DNA from: Parvibaculum sp002684405 | GTDB taxonomy: Bacteria; Pseudomonadota; Alphaproteobacteria; Parvibaculales; Parvibaculaceae | Reading direction: 5' to 3' | NCBI GenBank assembly: GCA_965140395.1 | Contig: OZ223207.1 | Coordinates: 1,240,001 to 1,304,000, forward strand | DNA: 64,000 nucleotides | Notes under the pieces: model-generated | Seen by the model: the letters and a program-made list of their open reading frames with translations, nothing else | What the model was told of the DNA's origin: nothing | Databases searched by the model: none | Position numbers and translations under genes: made by a program | Shown here: in pieces, positions 54,004 through 63,528 of the stretch | Numbering within the stretch: the stretch's first letter is position 1 | Layout: the number at the start of each line of letters is the position of its first letter

Positions 54004-54082
54004 AAGCAAGGTCCACTTACGTGGCCTTGCTTTTTTTTGCGCTGAATTTGGGCAAGGTCCACCTTCGTGGCCTTGCTTTTTT
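54004..54082 (+). repeat. Tandemly duplicated terminator-like hairpin
   Basis: The 393-base gap 53741-54133 holds no gene I can support. At 54004-54038 AAGCAAGGTCCAC, a four-base loop, GTGGCCTTGCTT and a T-run form a hairpin. A diverged copy follows at 54052-54082, 46 bases on, with the same stem, loop CTTC and again a T-run. The spacer (CGCTGAA...GGG) is also repeated, so the unit of about 46 bases was duplicated. T-runs follow on the plus strand only. The nearest minus-strand gene ending here is the DUF1467 gene. Confidence 0.7.
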
Positions 54083-54133
54083 ACGCTGAAATCGGGCTTG
54101 CGTTGGATTGGAGCTCGCCAGCCCCGCCCTGCC

Positions 54134-54451
54134 TCAGTTGCCGGGCTGCTGCGCGGGCACTGCCGGGGTAACCGGCTCGTTATATTCCGGCGAGAACTTC
54201 GGCATGAAGGGAATGTCGTCATAGGAAATGGGCTGATAGATCATCACCCAGGCGACGATGCACCAGAGGATGCCCGCTATGATCGTCGTGGCGAGCACCT
54301 TCCAGAGCAGCAGGGTTCGCGCCGGCGCGCCGGGGTCATGCCCCTCGCGCAGATCTTCCTCGGCGACCGGATTTCCCCGGAAGGGAAGCACCGCCAGCAA
54401 GGTGATCCACCAAATCACGAAATAGATGGCGATGCCTGCGAACCAGCTCAT
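54134..54451 (-). CDS. DUF1467 family membrane protein
   Basis: A 105-residue inner-membrane protein with two helices (about 3-24 and 50-72). It matches the DUF1467 family, which is largely confined to alphaproteobacteria: WITLLAVLPFRGNP after the first helix and IIAGILWCIVAWVM in the second, then a Pro-rich tail. The function is unknown. It is conserved next to mce and rnj in relatives, and here lies 41 bases after mce. Confidence 0.85.
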   Translation of the reverse strand: MSWFAGIAIYFVIWWITLLAVLPFRGNPVAEEDLREGHDPGAPARTLLLWKVLATTIIAGILWCIVAWVMIYQPISYDDIPFMPKFSPEYNEPVTPAVPAQQPGN

Positions 54452-54492
54452 TGACCGTCCGATCCCGTCTCAAGAAAGCGAGGGCTTGTCCC

Positions 54493-54897
<405 letters not shown>

Positions 54898-54969
54898 GAG
54901 AGTTTCCTTTAGGTCTGGAATTGCGCTGGCCAGAAATTAGGCCGGTTCAGGGGCGGTAGCAAGGCGGGG

Positions 54970-56700
54970 TCAGATACGCGTGACCATCACCTCCACCTGT
55001 GCCTTTTTGCCCCATTCGCGGCGCAGCGTTCCGCGCACCGCGCGGCGGACATATTCCGCAACGGCACCGTCGTCTCCCCGGCGTTTGGCGGGCAGCCGGT
55101 CCAGCGCCTCGTCGATCGCGTCGAGCGCCCGGTCTTCCAGCAACACACCGAAATTATCTTCTTCCGGCAGGCCGATCAGGCGCACTTGCGGGTCGCCGCA
55201 AATGCGGTTCTTGCCATCGATCACCAGGGTCACAAAGACCGCGCCCGAGAAGGAAAGCCTGCGGCGCATGCGCAGCGCTTCCTCTTCGGCTTCCACCAGA
55301 ATGTCGCCATCGAGGTAAAGGCGGCCGGAGGGTGCTTCGTCGATCACCCGGGCCTCGTTCGGTGCGAGGTGAACCATGAGCCCGTTCTTCACCACGATCT
55401 GCTCGGGCACCTGAAGTTCGCGCGCAAAGGCGGCATGCTCTGCGAGATGGCGGGATTCGCCGTGAACGGGAATGGACACGCGCGGCCTGATCCACTGATA
55501 CATCTGGGCGAGTTCATCGCGGCAGGGATGACCGGAGACATGAACGAAGTGGTCCTTCTCCGTCACGACCCGGATGCCGCGCTCCGACAACAGGTTCTGA
55601 AGCTCGAAAATAGAGACGTCGTTGCCGGGGATGATGCGGGAGGAAAAGACGACCGTATCGCCCTCCTCCAGCACGATGTTGGGGTGCGTGTTTTCAGCGA
55701 TCCGAGCCAGCGCGGCGCGCGGCTCTCCCTGCGAGCCGGTGCAGAGATAGAGCACGCTTTCCGGCGGCAGGTAGCCCGCATCCTCTTCGTTCACGAAGGG
55801 CGGCAGATCGTGGAGGTATCCCGCTTCGCGCGCTGCGGAAACCACGCGGTGCATGGAACGTCCGACCAGCACGACATGGCGGCCGCATTCCGCCGCCGCC
55901 TTGGCGATGCTTTCCAGCCGCGCGACATTGGAGGCGAAGGTGGTGACGGCGATACGGCGCTTGCACGTCCTGAAAAGCTCGACGAGGCTCCGGCCGACAT
56001 CGGCCTCGGAACCGGAAACGCCGGGCGAAAAGACATTGGTGCTGTCGCAAACGATGGCGAGCACACCTTCATCGCCGATTTCCGTCAGACGGGCGGCATC
56101 GATGTCGTCGCCCAGCACCGGGTCCGGATCGATCTTCCAGTCGCCGGTATGCAGCACGAGGCCGAGCGGCGTACGGATCGCCAGCGCGTTGGGTTCCAGA
56201 ATGGAATGGGTCAGCGTGACGAGTTCGATGTCGAAGGGGCCGAGATCGAAGCGATGGCCGAGCGGGATGATGTGCATGGGCACCTCGTCCTCGATCCCCG
56301 CCTCGATCAGCTTGCCGCGCACCATGTGGGCCGTGAAGGGCGTTGCATAAACCGGACAGCGCAGCCGTGGCCAGATATGCGCGACGGCGCCGATATGGTC
56401 TTCATGCGCATGGGTGAGGACGATGCCGAGTAGCTCGTCGCGCCGCTCTTCGATGAAGGCCGGGTCGCCCATGATGAGGTCGATGCCCGGCGTGCGCTCG
56501 TCGCCGAAGGTGACGCCCAGGTCGACGATGATCCATTGCCGGTCGTCGTCGGTCCCATAGCCATACAGGTTGAAGTTCATCCCGATTTCGCCGGATCCGC
56601 CGAGCGGCAGAAACAAGAACTCGTCATCGGGGTTCGCCGGGCCCGCGCGCTTGCCGCCTGCGATATCGGCGGCGGTGGCGGGAGATGTTGTTTCACTCAT
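54970..56700 (-). CDS. rnj: Ribonuclease J
   Basis: A metallo-beta-lactamase/beta-CASP ribonuclease with 5'-exonuclease and endonuclease activity, used in RNA decay and rRNA maturation. The 576 residues show the zinc motif THAHEDHIGA (His97, His99, Asp101, His102), LVLHTGDWKIDPDP, the beta-CASP region (VTTFASNVARLESIAKAA, CTGSQGEPRAAL) and the RNase J-specific FVHVSGHPCRDEL and SIPVHGESRHL. A C-terminal domain of about 120 residues follows. There is a short extra N-terminus (about 25 residues). It follows birA by 23 bases. Confidence 0.96.
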   Translation of the reverse strand: MSETTSPATAADIAGGKRAGPANPDDEFLFLPLGGSGEIGMNFNLYGYGTDDDRQWIIVDLGVTFGDERTPGIDLIMGDPAFIEERRDELLGIVLTHAHEDHIGAVAHIWPRLRCPVYATPFTAHMVRGKLIEAGIEDEVPMHIIPLGHRFDLGPFDIELVTLTHSILEPNALAIRTPLGLVLHTGDWKIDPDPVLGDDIDAARLTEIGDEGVLAIVCDSTNVFSPGVSGSEADVGRSLVELFRTCKRRIAVTTFASNVARLESIAKAAAECGRHVVLVGRSMHRVVSAAREAGYLHDLPPFVNEEDAGYLPPESVLYLCTGSQGEPRAALARIAENTHPNIVLEEGDTVVFSSRIIPGNDVSIFELQNLLSERGIRVVTEKDHFVHVSGHPCRDELAQMYQWIRPRVSIPVHGESRHLAEHAAFARELQVPEQIVVKNGLMVHLAPNEARVIDEAPSGRLYLDGDILVEAEEEALRMRRRLSFSGAVFVTLVIDGKNRICGDPQVRLIGLPEEDNFGVLLEDRALDAIDEALDRLPAKRRGDDGAVAEYVRRAVRGTLRREWGKKAQVEVMVTRI

Positions 56701-56723
56701 GCTTATTCTTAGCGCGGCAGGCG

Positions 56724-57515
56724 TCAGGACGCCATGGGGGGCGTCGGGGAACCAAAAAAGACATCGCCCGCCGCCACCCGGCGCAGGCTGCCATCCGACA
56801 GGCGGATTTCCAGCGTACCGTCCGTGGCGAGCCCCTCGAAGCTTCCCGTAAAACTCTCATCCGACAAACGCACGGTGATCTCGCCGTGAAGCCCCTCGGC
56901 GCGGGCAAGCCATGCCTCGCGGATGGCAGCAAAGCCATGCTGGCCGCGCCAGACGGCCAGCCAACGCTCATAGCTTGCGGCCAGCGCCTCCAGCATCTCC
57001 ACCGGCGTGACATGGCCTGCCTGCATGGCGGCCAGAGACGTGGCCGGATATTCGATGTTTTCGGGATGAACGGCGAGATTGACGCCCATGCCGATGGCGA
57101 CCCAGGCGACCTCGCCCCCTGCAACGCCGGAGGATTCCAGCAGGATGCCGGCGAGCTTTCGCCGCTCATGCAGGAGGTCGTTCGGCCATTTGAGCTTGAG
57201 CCCGCCTTTCAACTGAGGCGGCAGGATGCTTTCCACGGCATCATGGACGGCGACGGCGGCGACGAATGAAAGTTCGCCCGCCTTGCGCGGGCCGCAATGA
57301 GGGCTGAGGAGAAGCGTTCCCATGAAATTACCGTTGGGCGACACCCATTCGCGGCCCCGCCTTCCCCGCCCCGCGGTCTGGAGGTCGGCCGTGATCCAGA
57401 CATTACCGGGATCGCCTGCATCGCCCAGACGGCGGGCTTCTTCATTGGTGCTGTCGATTTCACCAAAGTGAAAATGACGGTATCCGGCAGGAAGGCTCGT
57501 GTCTTGCTCTGCCAT
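56724..57515 (-). CDS. birA: Biotin--[acetyl-CoA-carboxylase] ligase (monofunctional BirA)
   Basis: Attaches biotin to the carboxyl carrier protein of acetyl-CoA carboxylase. The 263 residues contain the catalytic domain only: STNEEARRLG (18-31), the biotinyl-AMP loop GRGRRGREW (49-57), GLKLKWPNDLL and GVNLAVHP, followed by the small C-terminal domain. No N-terminal helix-turn-helix is present, so it is not the BirA repressor type. It lies ten bases after nuoN, a conserved alphaproteobacterial arrangement. In many relatives coaX (type III pantothenate kinase) lies between birA and rnj; it is missing here. Confidence 0.95.
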   Translation of the reverse strand: MAEQDTSLPAGYRHFHFGEIDSTNEEARRLGDAGDPGNVWITADLQTAGRGRRGREWVSPNGNFMGTLLLSPHCGPRKAGELSFVAAVAVHDAVESILPPQLKGGLKLKWPNDLLHERRKLAGILLESSGVAGGEVAWVAIGMGVNLAVHPENIEYPATSLAAMQAGHVTPVEMLEALAASYERWLAVWRGQHGFAAIREAWLARAEGLHGEITVRLSDESFTGSFEGLATDGTLEIRLSDGSLRRVAAGDVFFGSPTPPMAS

Positions 57516-57525
57516 GCTGCGCGCC

Positions 57526-58971
57526 TTACGGCATCAACGCGGCAACCGCCGATTGCGCCCCGGCGATGATCGGCAGCGGATAGACGAAGAACAGCATGGT
57601 GAAGATACCGGAGATGGTGAGCATCGCCGTCAGCTCGCCCGGCATGGGCTCGAAAGCCTCCGCCGGTTCGTCGAAATACATCACCTTCACGATGCGCAGA
57701 TAGTAGAAGGCGCCGACGACGCTGGAGAGCACACCGATAACGGCCAGCGGGTAAAGATGGGCCTGGATCGCCGCCATGAAGACGTAGAACTTGCCGAAGA
57801 AGCCCGCGAGCGGCGGGATGCCGGCCAGCGAAAACATCAGCATCGCAAAGACGAAGGCGAGCAAGGGCTGGTGACGCGACAGGCCCGCAAGGTCGTCGAT
57901 GGATTCCACCATGCCTTCCTGACGGCGCATCATGAGGATGCAGCAGAAGACGCCGATATTCATGATGACATAGATCGTCATGTAGATGAGCACGCCGCGC
58001 AGGCCTTCCGGCGTGCCCGCGGCAAGACCGACAAGCGCATAGCCCATATGGCCGATGGAGCTGTAGGCCATCAGGCGCTTGATGTTGTTCTGGCCGATGG
58101 CGGCAAAGGCGGCCAGCACCATGGACGCGATCGAGATGAACACGATGATCTGCTGCCATTCCGGCAGGAGATGCGGGAAGGCGCCGTAGAGCAGATTGAT
58201 GATGAGCGCCATGGCCGCAAGTTTGGGCGCGCCAGCGAAGAAGGCGGTCACCGGGGTCGGCGCGCCTTCATAGACATCGGGCGTCCACATGTGGAACGGC
58301 ACGGCGGAAATCTTGAAGGTGAGACCAGCCAGCACGAAGACGAGGCCGAAGATGACGCCGGTATTGGCGCCGGCTTCCAGGATGTGAGCGATGACGTTGA
58401 AATCGACGCTGCCCGTAAAGCCATAGACCATCGACGCGCCGTAAAGCAGCATGCCGGAGGAAAGCGCACCAAGGACGAAATATTTCAGGCCCGCTTCCGT
58501 GGAACGCGTGCTGTCGCGGTTGAAGGCCGCGATGACGTAAAGCGCGAGGCTCTGCAGTTCGAGACCCAGATAGAGGGCGATCAGGCTGTTGGCAGACACC
58601 ATGGCGAACATGCCGAGCGTGGCCAGCACGATCAGGACGGGAAACTCGAAACGGTCGATCTTCTCCCGCTCCATGAAGTTCATCGACATGATGATGGCCG
58701 CGGCCGCGGCAAGCAGGACGAGGATCTTCACATATTTGGTGAAGCCGTCGATGACGAACATGCCCTCGAAGGTCGTCACGCGTCCGCCGCTCTGACCGAT
58801 CAGTACGCCGCAGACGATGGCAAAGAGCGCCAGCGCGCCATAAGCCGTATCGCGCGCCGTGGCATGCTTGCGGAACACACCGTACATGAGCAGCAGCAGA
58901 GCACCCGCGGCGAGAAGCATCTCGGGCAGAGCGGGAGAAAAAGCGGGAAGCGTGGTCACTGCGGTTTCCAT
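57526..58971 (-). CDS. nuoN: NADH-quinone oxidoreductase subunit N
   Basis: One of the three antiporter-like proton-pumping subunits in the membrane arm of complex I. The 481 residues have about 14 helices. Core elements are the broken helix with LFAIVCGVLIG upstream, YKFVL-type FVLGALSSGMLLYG, PFHMWTPDVYEGAPTPVTAF (proton channel) and SSIGHMGYALVGLAAG. It ends the nuo run. birA starts ten bases later and nuoM ends 24 bases before. Confidence 0.97.
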   Translation of the reverse strand: METAVTTLPAFSPALPEMLLAAGALLLLMYGVFRKHATARDTAYGALALFAIVCGVLIGQSGGRVTTFEGMFVIDGFTKYVKILVLLAAAAAIIMSMNFMEREKIDRFEFPVLIVLATLGMFAMVSANSLIALYLGLELQSLALYVIAAFNRDSTRSTEAGLKYFVLGALSSGMLLYGASMVYGFTGSVDFNVIAHILEAGANTGVIFGLVFVLAGLTFKISAVPFHMWTPDVYEGAPTPVTAFFAGAPKLAAMALIINLLYGAFPHLLPEWQQIIVFISIASMVLAAFAAIGQNNIKRLMAYSSIGHMGYALVGLAAGTPEGLRGVLIYMTIYVIMNIGVFCCILMMRRQEGMVESIDDLAGLSRHQPLLAFVFAMLMFSLAGIPPLAGFFGKFYVFMAAIQAHLYPLAVIGVLSSVVGAFYYLRIVKVMYFDEPAEAFEPMPGELTAMLTISGIFTMLFFVYPLPIIAGAQSAVAALMP

Positions 58972-58995
58972 GAATCTGTCCTTGCGGCCCCTGCT

Positions 58996-60540
58996 CTACT
59001 GAATGCCGATGAGGCTGGCGAGATGCGTCAGCATTCCGCTCCCCATCGCGGTCTGATGGGCCTCGACGGCCGCGTGGTAATTGGCAACCAGGTGCTCAAC
59101 CGACACGGCCGTGATGTCGAAGATCGGCGTCGGATAGATGCCGAAGAAAAGGGTCGTCGCGATCAGCGGCGCCAGCGTCAGCGCCTCACGCATGTTGAGA
59201 TCCTTCATGCTTTTCAGCACATCGCGCTGGATCTCGCCGAAGACGACGCGGCGATAGAGATAGAGCGCATACCCCGCCGACAGGATGACGCCCGTCGCGG
59301 CCAGCGCCGCGACCCAGGTGTTCACCATGAAGGTGCCCATGAGCGTCAGGAACTCGCCGACGAAACCGGACGTGCCCGGCAGGCCGACATTCGCCATGGT
59401 GAAGATGAGGAAGGCGACGGCATAGAGCGGCATGCGGTTCACGAGGCCGCCATAGGCGGAAATCTCGCGGGTGTGCAGCCGGTCGTAGATGACGCCGACG
59501 CAAAGGAAGAGCGCGCCCGACACCCAGCCATGGCTGAGCATCTGGAAGATGGAGCCCTGAACGCCCTGCTGGTTCGCGGCGAAAATACCCATGGTCACGA
59601 AGCCCATATGGGCAACGGAGGAATAGGCGATGAGCTTTTTCATATCCTCCTGCACCAGCGCAACGAGCGAGGTGTAGACGATCGCAATCACGCTCAAGGC
59701 GAAGACGAGCGGCGCAAAATCGGCAGAGGCCAGCGGGAACATGGGCAGCGAGAAACGCAGGAAGCCATAACCGCCCATCTTCAGCAGGATACCGGCCAGG
59801 ATGACCGACCCCGCCGTGGGCGCTTCCACATGCGCGTCGGGCAGCCAGGTGTGGACCGGCCACATCGGCATCTTCACCGCGAAGGAGGCGAAGAAGGCCA
59901 GCCAGAGCCAGGTCTGCATGCCTGCCGGGAACTCGTGGGTCAGCAGGACCGTGATGTCGGTCGTGCCCGCATCCCAATACATCGCCATGATGGCCAGCAG
60001 CATGAGCAGCGAGCCGAGCAGCGTGTAGAGGAAGAACTTGAAGCTCGCATAGATGCGGCGCGGACCGCCCCAGACGCCGATGATGAGATACATCGGGATG
60101 AGGCCGCCTTCGAAGAAGATGTAGAACTGAACGAGATCCAGCGAGCAGAAGACGCCGATCATCAGCGTCTCCAGCACGAGGAAGGCGATCATGTATTCCT
60201 TCACGCGGGTCTGGATCGCGTCCCAGCTTGCCAGAATACAGGCGGGCATGAGGAAGGTCGTCAGGATGACGAACAGCATCGAAATGCCGTCGACGCCGAC
60301 GTGGTAGTTGATCGAACCGCCCAGCCACTCGGTTTCCTGCACGAACTGGAAGTCGGCCGTGGTCGGGTCGAACTTCCACCAGATGTAGAGCGACAGGATG
60401 AAGGTGAAGCCCGTCGTCCACAGCGCGACGTATCGCACGTTCCGCGCAACCGTTGCCTCGTCGCCCCGAACGAAGGCGATCAGCAAAGCGCCTGCGAGCG
60501 GCAGGAATGTGATGAGCGAGAGAATGCTTCCGTCGGTCAT
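58996..60540 (-). CDS. nuoM: NADH-quinone oxidoreductase subunit M
   Basis: Second antiporter-like pump of complex I. The 514 residues show LFYIFFEG-type VQFYIFFEGGLIPMYLIIG, MPMWPVHTWLPDAHVEAPT (with the conserved Trp/His/Asp channel stretch), LLKMGGYGFLRF and AYSSVAHMGFVTMGIF. About 14 helices. The start codon shares one base with the nuoL stop (TGATG), so the two are translationally coupled. Confidence 0.98.
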   Translation of the reverse strand: MTDGSILSLITFLPLAGALLIAFVRGDEATVARNVRYVALWTTGFTFILSLYIWWKFDPTTADFQFVQETEWLGGSINYHVGVDGISMLFVILTTFLMPACILASWDAIQTRVKEYMIAFLVLETLMIGVFCSLDLVQFYIFFEGGLIPMYLIIGVWGGPRRIYASFKFFLYTLLGSLLMLLAIMAMYWDAGTTDITVLLTHEFPAGMQTWLWLAFFASFAVKMPMWPVHTWLPDAHVEAPTAGSVILAGILLKMGGYGFLRFSLPMFPLASADFAPLVFALSVIAIVYTSLVALVQEDMKKLIAYSSVAHMGFVTMGIFAANQQGVQGSIFQMLSHGWVSGALFLCVGVIYDRLHTREISAYGGLVNRMPLYAVAFLIFTMANVGLPGTSGFVGEFLTLMGTFMVNTWVAALAATGVILSAGYALYLYRRVVFGEIQRDVLKSMKDLNMREALTLAPLIATTLFFGIYPTPIFDITAVSVEHLVANYHAAVEAHQTAMGSGMLTHLASLIGIQ

Positions 60541-62477
60541 CAGTGCGCGCCCCCGAACATGAAATAGGTCGCCAGCGCCGCCACACCGAGCAGCATCGCG
60601 AAGGCATAGTGATAGAGATAACCGCTCTGCAGGCGGACGACGCCGCGCGTCACGTCAAGCACGCGCGCGGATACGCCATCCGGCCCGAGGCCGTCGATGA
60701 TCCGGCCGTCGCCCTGCTTCCACAGGAGGCGACCGATCCAGAAGGCCGGGCGGACGAAGAGGAAGTCGTAGATCTCGTCGAAATACCACTTGTTGAGCAG
60801 GAACTTGTAGAGCGGCTCCTGTTCGCGGGCGAGCTGCTTGGGCAGCTCGGGCTTGACGAGATAGAAGAGCACCGCGACCGCGAGGCCGATCAGCATCATC
60901 AGGGTCGGCATCCCGGCCGCCCAGGCCGGCACGTCGTGATGCATGGCATGAAGGACATGGTTGTCCGCGCCATGGAAGATGGAGCTGAGCCAGAAGGCGC
61001 TGTGCGCATCGCCGATAAAGAGCTTCTCGAAGGCAAGACCGGCGAAGACGGCACCGACCGCCAGCACGACCAGCGGGAGCATCATCACCATGGGCGATTC
61101 ATGCACATGGGAAAGCGTCTCGTTGGAGGCACGGGTCTGACCGTGGAAGGTCATGAAGATCAGGCGCCAGGAATAGAAGGAGGTGAAGAGCGCCGCCACG
61201 ACCAGCATCACATAGGCAAACATGTGAGCCGGGTTGGCGTCGGCCACGAAGGTCGCCTCGATGATGGCGTCCTTGGAGAAGTAGCCCGCGGTGCCCGGCA
61301 CGCCGGTGAGCGCCAGCGTGCCGATGATCATCATCAGCCAGGTCGCCGGGATCATGCGGAACAGGCCGCCCATCTTGCGCATGTCCTGCTCGTCGCTCAT
61401 GGCGTGGATGACCGAGCCGGAGCCGAGGAACAGGAGCGCCTTGAAGAAGGCATGCGTGAAGAGGTGGAACATGGCCGGCTCATAGGCGCCGACGCCAAGG
61501 CCAGCGAACATGTAGCCGAGCTGCGAACAGGTCGAATAGGCGATGACGCGCTTGATGTCGTTCTGCACGAGACCGACGGTTGCCGCGAAGAACGCCGTGA
61601 TCGCCCCGATGACCGTGACCACCGTCAGCGCGAAGGGCGAGAACTCGAAGACCGGCGACATGCGCGCGACGAGGAAGACGCCCGCCGTCACCATGGTCGC
61701 GGCATGGATGAGTGCCGACACAGGCGTCGGGCCTTCCATCGCGTCCGGCAGCCAGGTGTGGAGCAGGAACTGCGCGGACTTGCCCATGGCGCCCATGAAG
61801 AGCAGCAGGCAGGCCGTGGTGACGATCGGCACGTCATAGCCGAGGAAAAGGAACGTCTTGTCCTGCAGGTCCGGGATCGCCTTGAAGACGGTGTCGAAAT
61901 CCACCGAGCCGATGGTGAAAAACAGCGTCGCAATGCCGAGGATGAGGCCGAAGTCGCCGATACGGTTGACGACGAAGGCCTTGATCGCGGCGGCGTTGGC
62001 GCTCGGCTTCTTGTACCAGAAGCCGATCAGCAGATAGGAGGCAAGCCCCACGCCTTCCCAGCCGAAGAAGAGCTGCACGAAATTATCCGCCGTCACCAGC
62101 ATCAGCATGGCGAAGGTGAAGAGCGACAGATAGGCGAAGAAGCGCGGCTGCTGCGGGTCGTGGCTCATATAGCCGATCGAATAGATGTGCACGAGCGCGG
62201 AGACCCAGGTCACCACGACGAGCATCACCGCCGTCAGCGTATCGATGCGCAGGCGCCAATCCGCCTCGAAGGCGCCGGAATTGATCCAGGTGAGAACCTG
62301 CAGGCGATAGGTCTCGCCCTGAAGCCCGACATCGACGAAGGCGAAGGCGGCCAGGATCGCGGCAATCACGATCGGCACGCAGGTAACGATCTGCGCGCCG
62401 CGCGGACCGAGCCAGCGACCGAAAATCCCGGCGGTCAGGAAGCCCAGAAGCGGCAGGAAGACGATGGCTGAGAACAT
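60540..62477 (-). CDS. nuoL: NADH-quinone oxidoreductase subunit L
   Basis: The distal pump of complex I, with the long lateral helix at its C-terminus. The 645 residues carry an N-terminal Proton_antipo_N region, FFGWEGVGLASYLLIGFWY, HTWLPDAMEGPTPVSALIHA, AYSTCSQLGYMFAGLG and HAFFKALLFLGSGSVIHAM. The C-terminal part (about 520-645) contains the amphipathic arm and final helix. It follows nuoK by seven bases and overlaps nuoM by one. Confidence 0.98.
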   Translation of the reverse strand: MFSAIVFLPLLGFLTAGIFGRWLGPRGAQIVTCVPIVIAAILAAFAFVDVGLQGETYRLQVLTWINSGAFEADWRLRIDTLTAVMLVVVTWVSALVHIYSIGYMSHDPQQPRFFAYLSLFTFAMLMLVTADNFVQLFFGWEGVGLASYLLIGFWYKKPSANAAAIKAFVVNRIGDFGLILGIATLFFTIGSVDFDTVFKAIPDLQDKTFLFLGYDVPIVTTACLLLFMGAMGKSAQFLLHTWLPDAMEGPTPVSALIHAATMVTAGVFLVARMSPVFEFSPFALTVVTVIGAITAFFAATVGLVQNDIKRVIAYSTCSQLGYMFAGLGVGAYEPAMFHLFTHAFFKALLFLGSGSVIHAMSDEQDMRKMGGLFRMIPATWLMMIIGTLALTGVPGTAGYFSKDAIIEATFVADANPAHMFAYVMLVVAALFTSFYSWRLIFMTFHGQTRASNETLSHVHESPMVMMLPLVVLAVGAVFAGLAFEKLFIGDAHSAFWLSSIFHGADNHVLHAMHHDVPAWAAGMPTLMMLIGLAVAVLFYLVKPELPKQLAREQEPLYKFLLNKWYFDEIYDFLFVRPAFWIGRLLWKQGDGRIIDGLGPDGVSARVLDVTRGVVRLQSGYLYHYAFAMLLGVAALATYFMFGGAH

Positions 62478-62484
62478 TGCTTCC

Positions 62485-62793
62485 TTACCCCTTCATCGAA
62501 TTGATGTCTTCAACCGCGATGGAGCCGCGGTTGCGATAGAACACAACGAGGATCGCCAGACCGATGGCGGCCTCGGCGGCGGCGACCGTCAGAACGAAAA
62601 GCGCAAAGACCTGACCGACCATATCGCCCAGAAATGTGGAGAAGGCCACGAGGTTGATATTGACGGCGAGCAGCATCAGCTCGATCGACATGAGGATGAT
62701 GATGACGTTCTTCCGGTTCAGGAAGATGCCGAAAATCCCCAGCGTAAAGAGGATCGCCGCAACGGTCAGATAATGTCCGAGGCCGATAGCCAT
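62485..62793 (-). CDS. nuoK: NADH-quinone oxidoreductase subunit K
   Basis: A small core membrane subunit of complex I. The 102 residues form three helices. Two buried acidic residues of the proton path are visible: Glu38 in LMSIELMLLAVN and Glu74 in VAAAEAAIGLA, matching Glu36 and Glu72 of E. coli. The ATG at 62793 gives the family N-terminus; the frame extends 39 codons further without hydrophobic or family sequence. It lies between nuoJ (43 bases upstream) and nuoL. Confidence 0.97.
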   Translation of the reverse strand: MAIGLGHYLTVAAILFTLGIFGIFLNRKNVIIILMSIELMLLAVNINLVAFSTFLGDMVGQVFALFVLTVAAAEAAIGLAILVVFYRNRGSIAVEDINSMKG

Positions 62794-62836
62794 GTATTTC
62801 TCCTCGGCGCCATGAAGATGCGCCGCTTGTAACCCG

Positions 62837-63451
62837 TCAGAGCCCCTGTCCGGGATCGACTTTCTTGTTTTCGATCGCCTGATCGCGACGACGCGACACC
62901 TGGCGAGCAATGTTCTGGCGCTTGGCCTTGGTGTTCTCGCGGTGGGTCAGCACGATGGCGCCAACCATTGCCACGAGAAGAACCAGACCGGCCGCCTGGA
63001 AGAGATAGACGTAGTTGGTGTAGAGGAGCTGTCCGAGCGCGCGCGTATTGTCGATCTGAGCGACGTCGGGGACGGGATGCGCCGCGACACCGGCCGCTTC
63101 CGGCGCGAAGGTCCACGCGCCGAGCACCAGGACAAGCTCGACCAGCAGGATAAAGCCGACAAGGCCGCCGATCGGCAGATATTGCAGGAAGCCCTCGCGC
63201 ATCTCGGCAATGTCGATTTCGAGCATCATCACCACAAAGAGGAAGAGCACGGCGACGGCGCCGACATAGACGACGACCAGCATCAATGCCAGGAACTCCG
63301 CCCCCATCAGCACGAAGAGCGCGGCGGCGTTGAAAAAGGCCAGGATCAGGAAGAGCACCGAATGCACGGGGTTGCGCGCGGCGATGACCATAAAGCCCGC
63401 CGCGACGGTGATCGCCGCAAAGACGTAAAACGCTATGGCGGTAACAATCAT
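62837..63451 (-). CDS. nuoJ: NADH-quinone oxidoreductase subunit J
   Basis: Membrane subunit of complex I carrying the helix that changes conformation during turnover. The 204 residues have five helices, including NPVHSVLFLILAFFNAAALF, the conserved GAEFLALMLVVVYVGAVAVL (with the pi-bulge region) and a final charged cytoplasmic tail rich in Arg, Lys and Gln. It starts 77 bases after nuoI ends. Confidence 0.97.
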   Translation of the reverse strand: MIVTAIAFYVFAAITVAAGFMVIAARNPVHSVLFLILAFFNAAALFVLMGAEFLALMLVVVYVGAVAVLFLFVVMMLEIDIAEMREGFLQYLPIGGLVGFILLVELVLVLGAWTFAPEAAGVAAHPVPDVAQIDNTRALGQLLYTNYVYLFQAAGLVLLVAMVGAIVLTHRENTKAKRQNIARQVSRRRDQAIENKKVDPGQGL

Positions 63452-63528
63452 GTCTGCCCCTTGCTCAATCCGGCCGCGTGACGCGCGCCGGCCCTTCCGT
63501 TAATTCCCCTGCCCTAATCCGGGCCCGC

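Noticed and set aside
53739..54089. Plus-strand frame of 116 codons across the gap before DUF1467
   Set aside because: It reads straight through both duplicated hairpins and their T-runs, has no ribosome site, and its sequence looks random.
57499..60567. Open frame of 1022 codons on the plus strand, opposite nuoN and nuoM
   Set aside because: It lies entirely antisense to two clear complex I genes and its product is a charged His/Arg/Asp/Glu-rich sequence without any domain. Long antisense frames are a normal side effect of high GC3 codon use.
60543..62471. Open frame of 642 codons on the plus strand, opposite nuoL
   Set aside because: Exact antisense image of nuoL; Glu/His/Arg-rich with no domain and no ribosome site.
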